Virus record (IMG/VR): IMGVR_UViG_3300047355_000096
Span: 1 to 31,278 of that record
Direction: 5' to 3' (one strand)
DNA from: a virus
DNA: 31,278 bases
Shown here piece by piece: positions 1 through 8,519 of this stretch; positions within the stretch are counted from its first letter, which is position 1, and each line of letters begins with the position of its first letter. The notes under the pieces were generated by a model that worked only from the letters and a program-made list of their open reading frames with translations, made no database searches and was not told the DNA's origin. The translations under genes were made by a program, and so were the position numbers.

Positions 1-907
1 CGGCGTTTAGTTCGTATTCTATGTTAGGTTTAGCCCATTCAATCCATACACCAGAACCTATTTTATTTTGTGTTCCGTTATCACTTTCAAACTTTACATA
101 GTAATCATCAAAGTCGTTTGTTTGATCACCTTGTACGTGTGCTATATAACCATCAGGAGCATTTGAAGGTAGGTCATCAAATCTTTGTACTGTACCTATA
201 GTCGGACTTAAACCTGTGTCACCTAAACTATCATATGTAGCTAGGTCGAATGGTGCATTACCTGCCTTGGTTATAACAACTGTTGAACCATCAGCCTGTG
301 CTGAAAAGTTAGAAACACCATTAATTGCTGAAGCTAATGCCGTGGCAATTTCATCTGTCCGAGTTTCTACTTGGTCAGTCTCAGATGTTACGTGGTTAGC
401 GGCAATACTACCATCAAGATATACTGTAAATCTTTGGTTATAATCACCCTGTTTAACAGCTATTAATCCTGTAAATGGATATGTAGGGGTTAGCTGTGTA
501 CTCATTGCTGTTGTCTGTTTTGAGTTAACAATGAATGTATAATCAGCAACTGTAACAGCTCTAAAATCAGTAGCTGGTGTTGTACTGTTTAGGTAAGCAG
601 TACCATTAGGGTAAGTAACGGTTTTCTGATTACCAGCTAGGTCATAGATAGATATCTGATTACTAGCATTAATAAACATAAAATAACGTTCTGTTGTATC
701 TCTGTTTATTAAATGTGTGAATGACCCCGTTGTTGCGGAGTTACTCATTGTAGCCACGTATTCTAGCGGTGGTCGCTTTTGTAGACCCTCAACAAGAGAA
801 GGGAACGCATTAACCTGTTGTTCAGCTTGAGATGATAATCTTAGAGCTGGAGACTGTTGCGATACACCTTGTATCAAGTTGGGGATAGCAGAACTTATCA
901 TACCCAT
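1..907 (-). CDS. Tail tubular protein B (T7 gp12-like), 3' end outside window
   Basis: The frame is open from an ATG at 907 to the left edge, about 302 codons, so the C-terminal part is missing. The N terminus (MGMISSAIPNLIQGVSQQ, then VEGLQKRPPLEYV near residue 45) matches the start of T7 gp12, including the GISQQ-like and EGLQKRPPL signatures. In T7, gp12 forms the nozzle of the tail tube. The start codon overlaps the gp11 stop (TAATG), with AGGA just upstream, so translation is probably coupled. An in-frame ATG at 901 is an alternative start. Identification rests on family resemblance and gene order (capsid, gp11, gp12). Confidence 0.93.
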   Translation of the reverse strand, partial: MGMISSAIPNLIQGVSQQSPALRLSSQAEQQVNAFPSLVEGLQKRPPLEYVATMSNSATTGSFTHLINRDTTERYFMFINASNQISIYDLAGNQKTVTYPNGTAYLNSTTPATDFRAVTVADYTFIVNSKQTTAMSTQLTPTYPFTGLIAVKQGDYNQRFTVYLDGSIAANHVTSETDQVETRTDEIATALASAINGVSNFSAQADGSTVVITKAGNAPFDLATYDSLGDTGLSPTIGTVQRFDDLPSNAPDGYIAHVQGDQTNDFDDYYVKFESDNGTQNKIGSGVWIEWAKPNIEYELNA

Positions 908-1494
908 TAGATCATCCTACGATTATTTCCGCGATTCATTACACGGGATACTGAATAGCTATCCATCATGTTATAATCCGCTGTGTCTCCTTCAAAATCT
1001 TTTAGATCAATCAGGGCTTTTTGTTCATCTCTTGATACCATCTTACTAATGGTTTCTGAGTTAAGCATACGGTCTGAAAATATACGTGCGGCTCTTGTAG
1101 TGATGTACCGTTTAGCTACATCAGGCAGAGTTAAGAAGTCTCTATAGTATACGATTGTGGCTTCAACACTTGCTTGAAATTCTAAAGACCTAGCTGTTAA
1201 ATCAAATAGCTTTCCATCTCTCTCAACTGTATTGAAGTCTGGTGTGTCTATACGTGCAACATCTGCAGGTATAACAATTTGTTTAAATTCGTTACGACTA
1301 AGCACAACTTTATCTTCAGTATTAAAGTGCCAGCCTTGAGCTTGAACCTCACGGCTTACCTCAGTCAGCACTTGGTTAGCGATTGTCACATCTGTAACCT
1401 GATTGCCTGTAAGTGTGTTAACAGGAGCTTCGCCGATTGTTGTCAGCAAAACGTTGACCGCTTCTAGTTCGGTCATAGACGTTGGTTTTGTCAT
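907..1494 (-). CDS. Tail tubular protein A (T7 gp11-like)
   Basis: This encodes 195 residues; T7 gp11 has 196. The start MTKPTSMTELEAVN is preferred over an upstream in-frame start at 1542 because GAGGA lies 6 bases before this ATG and because the longer version would begin inside the terminator hairpin. The N-terminal segment (ELEAVNVLLTTIGEAPVNTL) is the recognisable gp11 signature. In T7 the protein forms a 12-fold ring that joins the portal to the nozzle. It follows the capsid gene after a strong terminator and its stop overlaps the gp12 start. Function is inferred from family and position. Confidence 0.93.
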   Translation of the reverse strand: MTKPTSMTELEAVNVLLTTIGEAPVNTLTGNQVTDVTIANQVLTEVSREVQAQGWHFNTEDKVVLSRNEFKQIVIPADVARIDTPDFNTVERDGKLFDLTARSLEFQASVEATIVYYRDFLTLPDVAKRYITTRAARIFSDRMLNSETISKMVSRDEQKALIDLKDFEGDTADYNMMDSYSVSRVMNRGNNRRMI

Positions 1495-1506
1495 GATGTC
1501 CTCATT

Positions 1507-1540
1507 AAAAAAAAGGGTTGACCCGATTAAAGGCCAACCC
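1507..1540 (-). terminator. Intrinsic terminator after the capsid gene (T-phi analogue)
   Basis: On the minus strand a 9-bp stem, GGGTTGGCC with GGTCAACCC (one G-U pair, 8-base loop), is followed by eight T. It lies between the capsid stop (1551) and the gp11 start (1494), exactly where T7 has its T-phi terminator between genes 10 and 11. The G-U pair would be a C-A mismatch on the plus strand, which supports action on leftward transcripts. It probably lowers expression of tail genes relative to capsid. Confidence 0.9.
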
Positions 1541-1550
1541 AAAAATTAGA

Positions 1551-2510
1551 TTAAGCAGATTTGATTTCTACAGAACACTCTGGGCGCAAGATGCCATGCC
1601 CCATTGCGTACTTCGCCGCCATTAATGTACCTTGATACATAACTTCGAAGTCACCTGATGTTCTTTCAACTGCTAAGTCCATTAACTTAACAGTACCCAA
1701 AGCTTGCTTCTGCATTACTACAGCTACAGTGTTTTGGAAGTCACCGTGGTATGTGTTGTTCTCACCAGCTACTGCTGATACGTTTGTTGTTGGTACGTTG
1801 TTAGATTTAACAATATCAATACCAGCAACTTTAAGAACTGTACCGTCTGCATAAACACCAGCACCACCGAAGTCACGGTTGATTACGTCTGTTGTTTGTA
1901 CAAGGTTGTAGTATTGTGAAGGTTTCACGATAGCTACACGCTCATTCTCAGGAACGTCTTTCTCGTCCATGATTTTAGCCGCTTCAAAGATTGATGCCGC
2001 TAATGATGCGCCGTTAGTTGCCGCGTCTGCGTCTGTGATAGCTGAACCGCCGTTACCACCTGTTACAGTAGCACCAGAACGAGCCGCTAATACAGCTAAT
2101 TGTAAACAGCGAACATCGAATTGTTTAGCTAGAGCCATACCTAATAGACGTGAGTATTCTGCACGTACATCATAGTGGTTCTTAGCTTCATCGATATTTG
2201 CGATAAATGTGTCAGCAATTAATACGTCATCGATGTTGATAACGATTTCATTGTGAGCGATTTGTTGTGTACCCAATAGTGGTGTACCTACAGTGTGGTA
2301 TGCGGCATTCGCTTTACCTGTCACTGGGAATGATGCTGATTTACCAGACGCGATTGTACGCGATACGTGTAAATCTTTCATTACGTTTGTTTCGTCAAAA
2401 GCAGTTAAAACTTCACCAGCAAATACTTTAAGAAATAAAGCATTCGACTGCGTTGCATTAGCCGCCGCTAGGTTTGCCGCGCCGAGGCGTGACGGAGTTA
2501 CGTTTGTCAT
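1551..2510 (-). CDS. Major capsid protein (T7 gp10-like)
   Basis: This encodes 319 residues; T7 gp10A has 345. The N terminus (AATQSNALFLKVFAGEVLTAF by similarity), the central ARSGATVTGG segment, the VPENERVAIVKPSQYYNLV region and the C-terminal VMYQGTLMAAKYAMGHGILRPE resemble T7-type HK97-fold capsid proteins. The ATG at 2510 has AGGA 9 bases upstream. Context is typical: scaffold upstream, terminator and gp11 downstream. I see no sign of a 10A/10B-type frameshifted extension. Confidence 0.96.
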   Translation of the reverse strand: MTNVTPSRLGAANLAAANATQSNALFLKVFAGEVLTAFDETNVMKDLHVSRTIASGKSASFPVTGKANAAYHTVGTPLLGTQQIAHNEIVINIDDVLIADTFIANIDEAKNHYDVRAEYSRLLGMALAKQFDVRCLQLAVLAARSGATVTGGNGGSAITDADAATNGASLAASIFEAAKIMDEKDVPENERVAIVKPSQYYNLVQTTDVINRDFGGAGVYADGTVLKVAGIDIVKSNNVPTTNVSAVAGENNTYHGDFQNTVAVVMQKQALGTVKLMDLAVERTSGDFEVMYQGTLMAAKYAMGHGILRPECSVEIKSA

Positions 2511-2642
2511 TGTCTTTTCCTATTGAAAATAATTTATAGATTTAAGAATGACTTTCGGTCTCTTACTAGGCAGGGTTGTCATACGCATATGGCCTTGTCG
2601 TTCATTGTCGATAGTCTCAACCACCCAAATTAGGTGTGTTAG

Positions 2643-2684
2643 TTATTTCTTAGTACCTTTTCCGTAAGGTTTTTTCTTAGACAT
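2643..2684 (-). CDS. 13-residue lysine-rich peptide ORF
   Basis: A complete 14-codon reading frame encodes MSKKKPYGKGTKK. A near-perfect Shine-Dalgarno (AGGAGTAACT then ATG) precedes it, stronger than most in the window. It lies alone between scaffold (starting at 3427, ending at 2735) and capsid (starting at 2510). Six of 13 residues are lysine. It has no domain; a nucleic-acid-binding or capsid-interior peptide, or a leader peptide tuning capsid translation, would fit. The short length makes the coding call uncertain, but the ribosome-binding site is hard to explain otherwise. Confidence 0.5.
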   Translation of the reverse strand: MSKKKPYGKGTKK

Positions 2685-2734
2685 AGTTACTCCTATAATA
2701 GTATTGATGGGGATTTCTCCCCACCATAATAGTT

Positions 2735-3427
2735 TTAAAATACTGAAGACCGTCCTAGTTTTTCTTCAACGTCTTTAGTGTACGCTGAGTCTTTACCGTA
2801 TCGAGGGTCTTTCATAGCCGCTACAACTTGTGCTGTGCTACGGAATTCATCTTTAGATGCCGCTGATGCTCTACCTTGTAGTAAGCTAGGCTCAGAACCT
2901 TCTGCCGCTTCACGTTTAGATGCAAGCCATTCGACTGCCATCTTTGCATTCTCAGTCCCACCATCGACCATGTTGTTATACAACTCTAGTTCTTTAGTAT
3001 CGAGAGATTGCTTTGCCCAATCAGTTAATTCTGCGTAACCTTCTTCACCACCAGCTACATCCATAACTGCGGCAACATCGGCTGTTGCTCCTGATTGCAT
3101 ACCTTTAATGTATGTCTCCACCATTTCCCGTGGATATCCCATACCTTCAAGTTCTGTGAAGCTATCATTAGATAACTCACCACCAGCGGCGTATTCATCT
3201 GCAAACTTTGTAAAGCTGACAGGTTCACCTTTAGGTGTCTCAATGTCTGCTTCTGGAGTATCATTTGGTGATGACATCTTCTTCTCAAGTTCGCCGTATG
3301 ATTTAGCCATATCTTCTGGTGAGCTAAACTTTTCGGGCAACCACTCAGGTCGTTCAGAAAGATTATCTTCTGCAACTGGTGCTTCAGAACCTGTCTCTTC
3401 TTCTGTTATTGTGATGCTTTCTGCCAT
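2735..3427 (-). CDS. Capsid assembly scaffold (T7 gp9-like)
   Basis: This encodes 230 residues (T7 gp9 about 307), strongly acidic at the N terminus (EEETGSEAPVAEDNLSERPEWLPEKF). The segment PEWLPEKFSSPEDMAKSYGELEKKM is the usual N-terminal hallmark of podoviral scaffolds, and the C terminus is helical and charged, as expected for capsid contact. The protein would guide capsid assembly and then leave the prohead. It sits between portal and major capsid genes, as in T7. GGGAAG lies upstream of the ATG, 2 bases after the stop of a small lysine-rich ORF. Confidence 0.93.
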   Translation of the reverse strand: MAESITITEEETGSEAPVAEDNLSERPEWLPEKFSSPEDMAKSYGELEKKMSSPNDTPEADIETPKGEPVSFTKFADEYAAGGELSNDSFTELEGMGYPREMVETYIKGMQSGATADVAAVMDVAGGEEGYAELTDWAKQSLDTKELELYNNMVDGGTENAKMAVEWLASKREAAEGSEPSLLQGRASAASKDEFRSTAQVVAAMKDPRYGKDSAYTKDVEEKLGRSSVF

Positions 3428-3429
3428 TC

Positions 3430-3558
3430 TTAGAAGTCTTCCCTTTTAATTGGGTGTGGATTTCCTTTGATAATGGAAGGTGTTGCCAGTGGTTTCTTTA
3501 CAGGCTCTTCTGAAGGTTTCTTATCCTTCGCCGCCTTGCTGTCTTTGGCTTTCAACAT
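3430..3558 (-). CDS. Small basic ORF overlapping the portal 3' end (42 aa)
   Basis: A 43-codon frame begins MLKAKDSKAAKDKKPSEE and ends HPIKREDF. It overlaps the last 38 bases of the portal gene in another frame and stops 2 bases before the scaffold ATG, filling an otherwise empty gap. AGGA lies 8 bases upstream of its ATG. It is rich in lysine, proline and serine and has no recognisable domain. It could be a small virion protein or only a translational bridge between portal and scaffold. Part of the low-complexity look may come from an A-rich context, so I hold it as plausible, not certain. Confidence 0.45.
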   Translation of the reverse strand: MLKAKDSKAAKDKKPSEEPVKKPLATPSIIKGNPHPIKREDF

Positions 3559-5071
3559 ATGAATTTCCTAATGCTTTAACTCCCTCTTGAATTGCGTTTG
3601 GCGAAGCTTGCATTGCCATTTGTTGCATCTGCGCTTGCTGTTGCTCTTGGGAGATTTGTTCTTGTGTTTTAATAAGACCGTCTGTCTCGATGCCTAATGC
3701 TGTTGCACGGCGTTTGATATAGTCCTGTAAGTTTACATATTGCTGTAATACTTCAGACCCTAATGCTTGAGACATTCCTTGTATAAACAAATCTAATTTG
3801 CGTAGGTCATGCCCACGTCCTAGTGCTTCCATACCAGTTACGATTGAAGGTTTTACAACCTCTTCTGGTAACTTAGGTAGCTTCTTAGATTTAGTTAGTA
3901 CGTCGATCTTACGGTTAATGTAAGGTAACTGAAATTCTTGAGATAAGATTGAGTAAATACCTGATAGGGTATCTTCTAGTTCACCTGCAAGATATCGTAT
4001 TTCTTCCGCTGTTACACGTTCAGCGTTTCGAGATACAGATGATTGTAACATGAACTGTTGTGATAGGCGTTCTTCAATACCCTGCATAGCTTGGTAAGCC
4101 ACGCGGAAGTCGTTGAACTTATCCATCTGTAAAACAGACACATCGTTCTTATTACCTTCAATGATTGCTGTATTCTCTGCTTGAGCTATTGTTCTCATTC
4201 TGGTTGTACCGTTAGGATTAACCATGAATAATACTTTAGCCGCCGCCGCCGCGCCCTCAACGATTGCTTGTGATAAAGCTTCAAGAGACCGTAAGTCACC
4301 TAGAAGTTCTTCAACAAACCCTCGACCATAATCCTCACCGTCAATACGGGAGAACCTTAATGGTAGGAATGGTACGCTATCTTTCTTATATTTACCTTTA
4401 GAGCCAGTAACTAATGTACCCTTGCACTCTTGGTAAACAGTATAGAAATCATTCTTACGCTCTATATGAGTGTAGATTTCTACAGTCTTTTCGTCACCTT
4501 CAAGTTTTCCTGTTATGTTAGCCGCTGTCGCTTTGTCCAGAGCGTTAGGTGAAACGTGTTCAACCGTTACTATCTCTAACACTTCGCCGTTAGGGGCGCG
4601 TGATACAACATAACTATCTAAATGGATTACTCTTGTTTTATTTTGACCGACTTGTAACAAAACGTTACCGCCGACAATTAAGTGTTTTAACGCTTCATGT
4701 ACCGCTACTCGATCACCAGACGTTTCAATCTCAGACATTACTGCCCGTTCATACTCACCTAATTGTTGTTCCATTGCAGTTCTAGCCGCATCGTCTTGAG
4801 CCATATCTTTTAAAGTATACGGTTCAACCATGAGGCGAAAGAATGGTGAGTTAGGTGGCATTAGGGCTAGTGAAAGTTTAGAAGCTAAATTATTAACACC
4901 TCTCGCACCGATGCCTTGAAACGGTGTGTATAAATCACTTGTCTCGTTATGGCTATCTTGTGGTATTAAAGATGGAATAGTTAGTTCTGAACAATCTCTA
5001 GCTCTATCTAAATACGATTGTCGTCCTTGTTCGAGCTGACGATACCGCGCTTCTGCAGTACCTTGACTCAT
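3521..5071 (-). CDS. Portal / head-tail connector (T7 gp8-like)
   Basis: This encodes 516 residues; T7 gp8 has 536. The N-terminal segment (YLDRARDCSELTIPSLIPQDS, GARGVNNLASKLSLALMPP) closely parallels the T7 portal (IPSLFPKDS, GARGLNNLASKLMLALFP). The C terminus is glutamine-rich (QISQEQQQAQMQQMAMQ), as is common in this family. The protein forms the dodecameric ring at the packaging vertex. It follows a small proline-rich gene with a 12-base gap and precedes the scaffold. The start at 5071 has GAGAA upstream. Confidence 0.96.
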   Translation of the reverse strand: MSQGTAEARYRQLEQGRQSYLDRARDCSELTIPSLIPQDSHNETSDLYTPFQGIGARGVNNLASKLSLALMPPNSPFFRLMVEPYTLKDMAQDDAARTAMEQQLGEYERAVMSEIETSGDRVAVHEALKHLIVGGNVLLQVGQNKTRVIHLDSYVVSRAPNGEVLEIVTVEHVSPNALDKATAANITGKLEGDEKTVEIYTHIERKNDFYTVYQECKGTLVTGSKGKYKKDSVPFLPLRFSRIDGEDYGRGFVEELLGDLRSLEALSQAIVEGAAAAAKVLFMVNPNGTTRMRTIAQAENTAIIEGNKNDVSVLQMDKFNDFRVAYQAMQGIEERLSQQFMLQSSVSRNAERVTAEEIRYLAGELEDTLSGIYSILSQEFQLPYINRKIDVLTKSKKLPKLPEEVVKPSIVTGMEALGRGHDLRKLDLFIQGMSQALGSEVLQQYVNLQDYIKRRATALGIETDGLIKTQEQISQEQQQAQMQQMAMQASPNAIQEGVKALGNSYVESQRQQGGEG

Positions 5072-5082
5072 AATTTACGTTC

Positions 5083-5310
5083 TCACTTTGTTATTTGTAG
5101 TCCAGTATTTTTACCCATGTTTGTAACAGTTGGGTCTAGGTCTACACGTAACTGAGATGTTCCAGCGGCCTTATCAGCTACTGCACCTTTCTCTTGAGTG
5201 TTACCACTCTCAGGTGTAGATGGGTCGTACATATTAGTTTGTACAGGGTTAACCGCTGGTGGCGCGGCTGGTGGGGGTGTAGGTTCGGCTTTACTGCCTC
5301 CAAAGCACAT
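5083..5310 (-). CDS. Small proline-rich protein before portal, function unknown
   Basis: This encodes 75 residues starting MCFGGSKAEPTPPPAAPP, with a proline/alanine-rich first half and an unstructured, polar remainder. A strong Shine-Dalgarno (AGGAGAATAGACT, ATG) overlaps the end of the preceding 58-residue gene. In T7 the equivalent place, just before the portal gene, holds gp7 and gp7.3 (a tail assembly protein). A short MCFGG-type protein at this place is common in marine podoviruses. A structural or assembly role is inferred from position only. Confidence 0.8.
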   Translation of the reverse strand: MCFGGSKAEPTPPPAAPPAVNPVQTNMYDPSTPESGNTQEKGAVADKAAGTSQLRVDLDPTVTNMGKNTGLQITK

Positions 5311-5313
5311 AGT

Positions 5314-5490
5314 CTATTCTCCTAAATTTGAAGCTAATTGTTCTTCATGAATTGTTGTTAAAAAGTCTACGACTGAACGCTGTCCACCACGCCATTTTAA
5401 TTCATCCAATGTCTCACCAGCTTTGGGAGATACATTAGGAAAACGTGTGTTAAGTTCTGCTAGTAGTTCTTTAGAAATATAAGGAAACAT
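5314..5490 (-). CDS. Small unknown protein, first gene of the virion operon (58 aa)
   Basis: A 59-codon frame begins MFPYISKELLAELNTRFP and ends EQLASNLGE. AGAGGA lies upstream of the ATG, and that same sequence is the first transcribed part of the phage promoter at 5506-5525, so the leader is only about 16 bases. The protein is soluble and mixed helical, with a central LKWRGGQRSVVDFL segment. I do not recognise a named family. Its stop is 4 bases before the next gene's start. Position suggests co-expression with head genes. Confidence 0.8.
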   Translation of the reverse strand: MFPYISKELLAELNTRFPNVSPKAGETLDELKWRGGQRSVVDFLTTIHEEQLASNLGE

Positions 5491-5503
5491 TGTTTGTTTA
5501 ATC

Positions 5504-5525
5504 CTCTAAAGTGCAACCTAATTAA
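5504..5525 (-). promoter_or_regulatory. Phage RNA polymerase promoter before the virion genes
   Basis: On the minus strand the sequence is TAATTAGGTTGCACTTTAG, a copy of the five-member consensus ATTARGTTGCACTNTAG that resembles the T7 promoter (TAATACGACTCACTATAG). By analogy +1 is the G opposite 5506. It has TTTAG in place of TATAG, so it may differ in strength. It overlaps the last codons of phoH and drives the 58-residue gene, the proline-rich gene, portal, scaffold and capsid up to the terminator at 1507-1540. Confidence 0.82.
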
Positions 5526-6201
5526 AGGCGCGTGTCCATGCGGCACATATACCTGACCTCACAACATCGTCGTGAGTGAAGTTACAATGGGCGGCTGGAA
5601 TGTTATGTTTATGCAATAAATCTATAGCAATCTTTAGACCTGAGTTACCACTAAGGTCATGCTGAGATATATCACCGTTAATTATTACCTTGGTGTTTTC
5701 TCCTATTCTGGTGAGAAACATCTTCATTTCGTGAGGTGTAAGGTTCTGTCCTTCATCTAATATTACAAACGCATCATTAAATGAACGGCCTCTCATAACC
5801 TCGAAAGGAACTATTTCGATATCATTACGCTTACGAGCTATCTCATATTTACCTTTACCTAGTCTTTCAGTTAGAACTTCAGTAATCGGATAGACCCAAG
5901 GTGCAATCTTCTCTTCAATAGTACCTGCAAAGAAACCTAAAGATTTACCTGCAGGGATGTTAGGGCGAGTTAATATAATCTTTTTAACTCTATGTTTATT
6001 ATACATATCAGCGGCAATAGCCGCCGCTATATAAGTCTTACCAGTACCTGCAACACCAGTAACAAATACCTGAGAGTATCGGTGGATACACTCCATATAG
6101 TTCTCTTGTGCAGGGTTCTTTGGGAGTAGAGGTTGGACGCGAGGATTAACCACGCGCCCTTGCTCTTCTACCTTACGTTTGTAGGCAGATTTTTTAGCCA
6201 T
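5518..6201 (-). CDS. phoH: PhoH-like P-loop ATPase
   Basis: This encodes 227 residues. Walker A is GVAGTGKT (residues 49-56) and Walker B is FVILDE (145-150), followed by GQNLTPHEMKMFLTRIG and INGDISQHDL, the diagnostic PhoH core. PhoH-like proteins are common in marine phages; proposed roles involve RNA metabolism or stress and phosphate responses, but the phage function is not settled. It follows the ribonucleotide reductase gene by 9 bases, with AAGGA before its ATG, and its 3' end carries the promoter of the virion operon. Confidence 0.93.
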   Translation of the reverse strand: MAKKSAYKRKVEEQGRVVNPRVQPLLPKNPAQENYMECIHRYSQVFVTGVAGTGKTYIAAAIAADMYNKHRVKKIILTRPNIPAGKSLGFFAGTIEEKIAPWVYPITEVLTERLGKGKYEIARKRNDIEIVPFEVMRGRSFNDAFVILDEGQNLTPHEMKMFLTRIGENTKVIINGDISQHDLSGNSGLKIAIDLLHKHNIPAAHCNFTHDDVVRSGICAAWTRAFN

Positions 6202-6210
6202 ATTTATTCC

Positions 6211-8196
6211 TTATCGGATTGGGCAAGCACCTGTTGCACATTCATCATCAGTTAATTCATCAAATGAGTTTGCGTTCTCAATATCTACGGGTGCTAGTTT
6301 TGATACATATTCATCGTATACTTCTTTAGATACGACATCTTGAGGTAGGTAGGCATAGCCTAAGTCTTCAGCAGTTTTAGTTGGGTCGTTCCTGTAGATG
6401 AATGATACACCTACATAGCTGTCCCAGTTATTCATAATCCAATCAATCATACTTGGGATTTCATCAGGAGAATAACTAATGGTTACTGAACAATTATGGT
6501 CTACATAATTATCCATCATTAGTTTGTATCTATCTAATTGCTGTACTGCAGTTTCGAGATTTACAAACTTACCATCAACTTCATCAAACCTAACATCGTC
6601 ATATGATACAGGGAATGTAATCAATACGCTGTCAGGTTCGAATGGTTTCTCAATTACCTTGTATCCAGCATTAGTCATGATGGGTACGATAGGGTCATGC
6701 TTAGAGAAAGTAACATTGTTAAACAGATACTTACCTAATGGTCGATGCACTCCTTCCGTAGTCGACATGATTTTTGACAACGTTCCCGAAGGTTTTATGG
6801 TTGATACAAGTTTAGCTCTAGGTAGTCCTAGTTCATCCGCAATACTGTTAGCTCCTAGTCTTGCTTGAGCCTGTAGTGTCTTGAGCATACTCTCGACATT
6901 CATGTACATATATTCTTGATGGTCTAACCATTTAACAATACCTGTAGCACCGACACCACATAGACGTAAGAATTCATTTAGCTCATGCCATGAACGCTGT
7001 AAGATACCGTCATCTAAATTCACACAAGTCTGCCGATAGTTTGCTCTAGCTGACATATAAACAGCACGTTTCAAACCTTCGAAGTCATCAAGGAATTTAC
7101 CCCAATCAATCTCAACTAGGTTACAGAAACTCTTATTACCTAAGAGTATCTCCGCGCATGGGTTAACTCCTTTAAAATGTGGAGCGCGTTTGAGTGCGGC
7201 TTCAGCATTAATGAATGCAGGTTCTGAACCACCAGCATCAACCATACGGTCAAAGATATATGCTATCTCCCACTTGGTAGGCTTCTTAAAGAATAACAAT
7301 GAGTTGTTAGATTGTTGTCTGTGTGCATTGTCATGTAACCAGAAATCTTTCTTAGCTGATATAAACTCATCAACTTCGATATCATCTACAGGCATCACTG
7401 CGATTTCTGCAGAACGTCTTGAAGACAATGTAGTTCCCATATGGTTAAGCAAGTCTAAGATATCCATACGTGTTAGTAATTGACCAGCACGTTTGTTCAT
7501 CATGTTACATATCTTTTCTAGTGCTATGTGTAATGTATCATCGCCAGAACTAATCCAGCCATAACCTTTTAGCCTAGTACCTGCAGGTCTGATTTCAGTG
7601 TAATCTAATATCAACCTATCGATAGGGTCTTTCAGTGCCATGATTTTACCTAGAGCTTTAGCCCAAGCCCTCGCACTATCACCGATAGTTATCTTATAGA
7701 TACGATAGCCTTCTTCAGTAACCCGTAGTTCTGTTTTGTTATCTTCAGCACCACGGTCTGTCCTTGTCGAACGAAACGTTTCTACCTCGATGTGCTTTGC
7801 AAAGCCATTAAGTGTACCAACGATAGGTTCAAAGCCAACACCACAGCCTTGTAGTAGTAACCAGAATGCATCCACTACATCGTGGACTGTTTCTATTCTA
7901 CCAAAGCTACAGTTAAATTGAGATGCTTCATGCTTCTTAGCTACATCAGTTCCACCGAGCCATAAGGTACGGCCTGATGTTGTAGCTTTCCTAGACATCA
8001 TTAGTTCTCTGAATTCATTAAGCTCACCAGTTTCACCTTGGTTAAGCTTCTCACCTTTACTGCGTTCCCATAACCATTCTTGGTGGTTGATTACACGGTC
8101 AACTGTTTGCTCCCATGTTTCAAACACTGTGCCTTCATCGTTGAGGGGTCTATTATATGTACGTCTTGTTACAACGTCAGCTCTTATATCTTTCAT
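6211..8196 (-). CDS. nrdJ: Class II (B12-dependent) ribonucleotide reductase
   Basis: This encodes 661 residues, the size of a monomeric adenosylcobalamin-dependent enzyme of the Lactobacillus leichmannii type. The radical cysteine lies in NPCAE (C347, with E349), the active-site redox pair is C96 (FNCSF) and C358 (SFCNL), and the C-terminal shuttle pair is C653/C658 (ECATGACPIR); these spacings equal those of the Lactobacillus enzyme (C408/E410/C119/C419, C731/C736). GCGVGF near 118 and IKPSGTLSKI are also typical. It reduces ribonucleotides to deoxynucleotides without oxygen or iron but needs host B12. The start overlaps the mazG stop by 4 bases; glutaredoxin two genes upstream may act as reductant. 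Confidence 0.94.
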   Translation of the reverse strand: MKDIRADVVTRRTYNRPLNDEGTVFETWEQTVDRVINHQEWLWERSKGEKLNQGETGELNEFRELMMSRKATTSGRTLWLGGTDVAKKHEASQFNCSFGRIETVHDVVDAFWLLLQGCGVGFEPIVGTLNGFAKHIEVETFRSTRTDRGAEDNKTELRVTEEGYRIYKITIGDSARAWAKALGKIMALKDPIDRLILDYTEIRPAGTRLKGYGWISSGDDTLHIALEKICNMMNKRAGQLLTRMDILDLLNHMGTTLSSRRSAEIAVMPVDDIEVDEFISAKKDFWLHDNAHRQQSNNSLLFFKKPTKWEIAYIFDRMVDAGGSEPAFINAEAALKRAPHFKGVNPCAEILLGNKSFCNLVEIDWGKFLDDFEGLKRAVYMSARANYRQTCVNLDDGILQRSWHELNEFLRLCGVGATGIVKWLDHQEYMYMNVESMLKTLQAQARLGANSIADELGLPRAKLVSTIKPSGTLSKIMSTTEGVHRPLGKYLFNNVTFSKHDPIVPIMTNAGYKVIEKPFEPDSVLITFPVSYDDVRFDEVDGKFVNLETAVQQLDRYKLMMDNYVDHNCSVTISYSPDEIPSMIDWIMNNWDSYVGVSFIYRNDPTKTAEDLGYAYLPQDVVSKEVYDEYVSKLAPVDIENANSFDELTDDECATGACPIR

Positions 8197-8519
8197 CTGT
8201 TATCACCATTTCCTTTTAGCACCCCTCGCTCTTGGCGGTCTGCTAACTTGCTCAAATTTTTTTCGGCTAATACTTGTAGGGTTGTATTGTGTACCCGTGC
8301 CAATTCACTGACAAACCAGAGTACATCTCCTAGTTCGTCTAAGACTTCAGCCCTTGGGTACACGCCATCCTTGCGGTAATACTTAGCGACCTTACCGTTC
8401 AGCTCACCAACCTCAGATGATAAGCCAAGTGTTAAATATTCTAGTGCGTGTTTAGTTGGATACACGGCTGTCTTCTCAGCACCATCTTGGTACTGATTAA
8501 GCGTTAATTCTTTTGTCAT
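8193..8519 (-). CDS. mazG: MazG-like nucleotide pyrophosphohydrolase
   Basis: This encodes 108 residues with a single MazG-type helical domain. The metal-binding motifs are ExxE at 36-39 (SEVGE) and ExxD at 62-65 (DELGDVLW). Phage MazG proteins hydrolyse (d)NTPs and have been proposed to alter (p)ppGpp or nucleotide pools; which substrate applies here is unknown. It overlaps the reductase by 4 bases and the glutaredoxin stop by 1 base, so it belongs to a tightly coupled nucleotide-metabolism block. Confidence 0.9.
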   Translation of the reverse strand: MTKELTLNQYQDGAEKTAVYPTKHALEYLTLGLSSEVGELNGKVAKYYRKDGVYPRAEVLDELGDVLWFVSELARVHNTTLQVLAEKNLSKLADRQERGVLKGNGDNR

